A stretch of DNA of 64,000 bases from NCBI GenBank assembly GCA_963575745.1, contig CAUYUJ010005003.1:232441-296440 (forward strand), in the 5' to 3' direction. Each line of letters begins with the position of its first letter. Positions within the stretch are counted from its first letter, which is position 1. The translations under genes were made by a program, and so were the position numbers. The notes below the pieces were generated by a model. That model saw only the letters and a program-made list of their open reading frames with translations. It had not been told where the DNA came from and did no database searches. Positions 63,079 to 64,000 of this stretch are shown piece after piece. This stretch comes from Prorocentrum cordatum (Eukaryota > Sar > Dinophyceae > Prorocentrales > Prorocentraceae).

Positions 63079-64000
63079 AATTATCGGGTCCGGGTGGCCT
63101 TTTCTCCTTTGACTCCTGGGCCCAGGGCGGTCCATCTTTCCGCGTCTTGACTTAGGTCGTGCATGCCCTCCTACAAGCGGATCTTGGACGAAGGATTACA
63201 AATACGAGCAAAAAACTCAAAAGTCGTCAACACTAGTAGAGAAACCGTCCCCAGGCTATTTTTTTGCTATCTCTGCCTGTAGAAGAGCATGCCCGATTTA
63301 AGTCTTGACTGAACCCGACTACACGCAAAAGTGACCCTAGGTAAGAAAGACCTTTGGTGCGCGGCGTTCTGGGGGCCGCGGGGGGACCGAGCAGAAGCCG
63401 CGCAGGACGCTGCTACCGCATGGCATTCGGCGATCGGGGAACCCCATTGGGCCTGCACCAAAAAACCACGCCGGCGCAAAGTCACTCTTACGCGCAGTCC
63501 ATGAACCCAGACCACCTTGCTTTGTGACCAAATCTCGACCGAACATGTTACATTCGGACTCTGGGGACCTCCAGGGCACGTACAAGCACGGCTCAGGATG
63601 AAAAACCGCTCCCAGGGAAGGGGTCCAGACCTCTTGGGGTCGACATTGCGAAAACAACGTGACGTCGCGGAGGTCTGGGCTTTCAGTGCCAGAGCCCTCC
63701 GGCAAGACGAAGTCAGGACGAGGATCAAATCGGGTGAGGATGAATCAGGAATCTCGGAGACCCCTCGGCCCTGGAAGACGTCTCGCGCGTCGCAGTCTTC
63801 TCAGAGCGTTCCGGAACGCCCTGGAACGGATTTGTTCTCGTCTCCGACTCGGACCCAGAGTGGTCCTCCTGTCAGCGTCGGGACTCACTACTGCAAGGTC
63901 CGGGAATTCGGCATCGCATGTCGCGGCGGCGGCCCCGGCGAAAAGCTATGCCCTGCAAGCGAATAGCGTCTCGCGCGGCTCCGCGAGGCGGGAGGCTCGG
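63079..64000. other. no recognisable gene; third copy of a dispersed repeat, inverted
   Basis: 63580-63662 is the reverse of the 62489-62580 repeat (CTCAGGATGAAAAACCGCTC, CCAGGGAAGGGGTCCAGACC). Remaining sequence unassigned to the window end. Confidence 0.5.

Overview
The window reads as nuclear DNA of a dinoflagellate (core Dinophyceae, species not resolved). The grounds are GC-rich DNA with very low gene density, kilobases of microsatellite and minisatellite, two large retrotransposons of kinds familiar from dinoflagellate genomes, and exon-sized minus-strand coding islands that begin after AG|G acceptors, the usual dinoflagellate 3' splice context. There is no operon structure, no rRNA or tRNA gene and no CRISPR array. 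A 100-N assembly gap lies at 4454-4553.

Layout. 0-7.4 kb: microsatellites, a 102-bp tandem repeat, kilobase (ATC)n tracts, the gap, and a 2.2-kb degenerate CCAAGAGGCC/CCAAGACGGCC array with a ~385-bp higher-order period. 7.4-17.2 kb: a ~100-bp tandem array split cleanly by a 7.35-kb tyrosine-recombinase (YR) retrotransposon with split direct repeats (A1 - ORFs - B1 A2 B2). It has Gag-like, RT/RNase H and YR regions in order, all broken by frameshifts and one TAG. 18.9-24.1 kb: four exon-like segments of one minus-strand multi-membrane-span gene. Its introns hold a hexanucleotide array, a 73-bp array, a foldback element and the first copy of a ~1.1-kb cassette carrying a 73-bp minisatellite; the second copy is at 25.3-26.5 kb. 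30.6-39.9 kb: a complete Ty1/copia element on the minus strand, with 254-bp LTRs about 95% identical and a CCTG target duplication. Its ~2,200-codon pol frame carries protease-like, cytosine-methyltransferase-like, integrase, RT and RNase H domains plus a C-terminal membrane-span extension; the gag part is frameshifted. 39.9-64 kb: GC-rich, mostly non-coding DNA with short dispersed inverted-repeat families, microsatellites (including a 1.1-kb GTG/CGTG tract) and a few weak exon candidates.

How the parts relate. The only recognisable enzymes belong to the two retrotransposons. The host gene is seen only as scattered exons separated by repeat-filled introns. Several short terminal-inverted-repeat families, two of them next to exon-like segments, may be introner-like or MITE-type elements. 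Long open frames inside GC-rich or triplet-repeat DNA occur on both strands here and are not evidence of genes.
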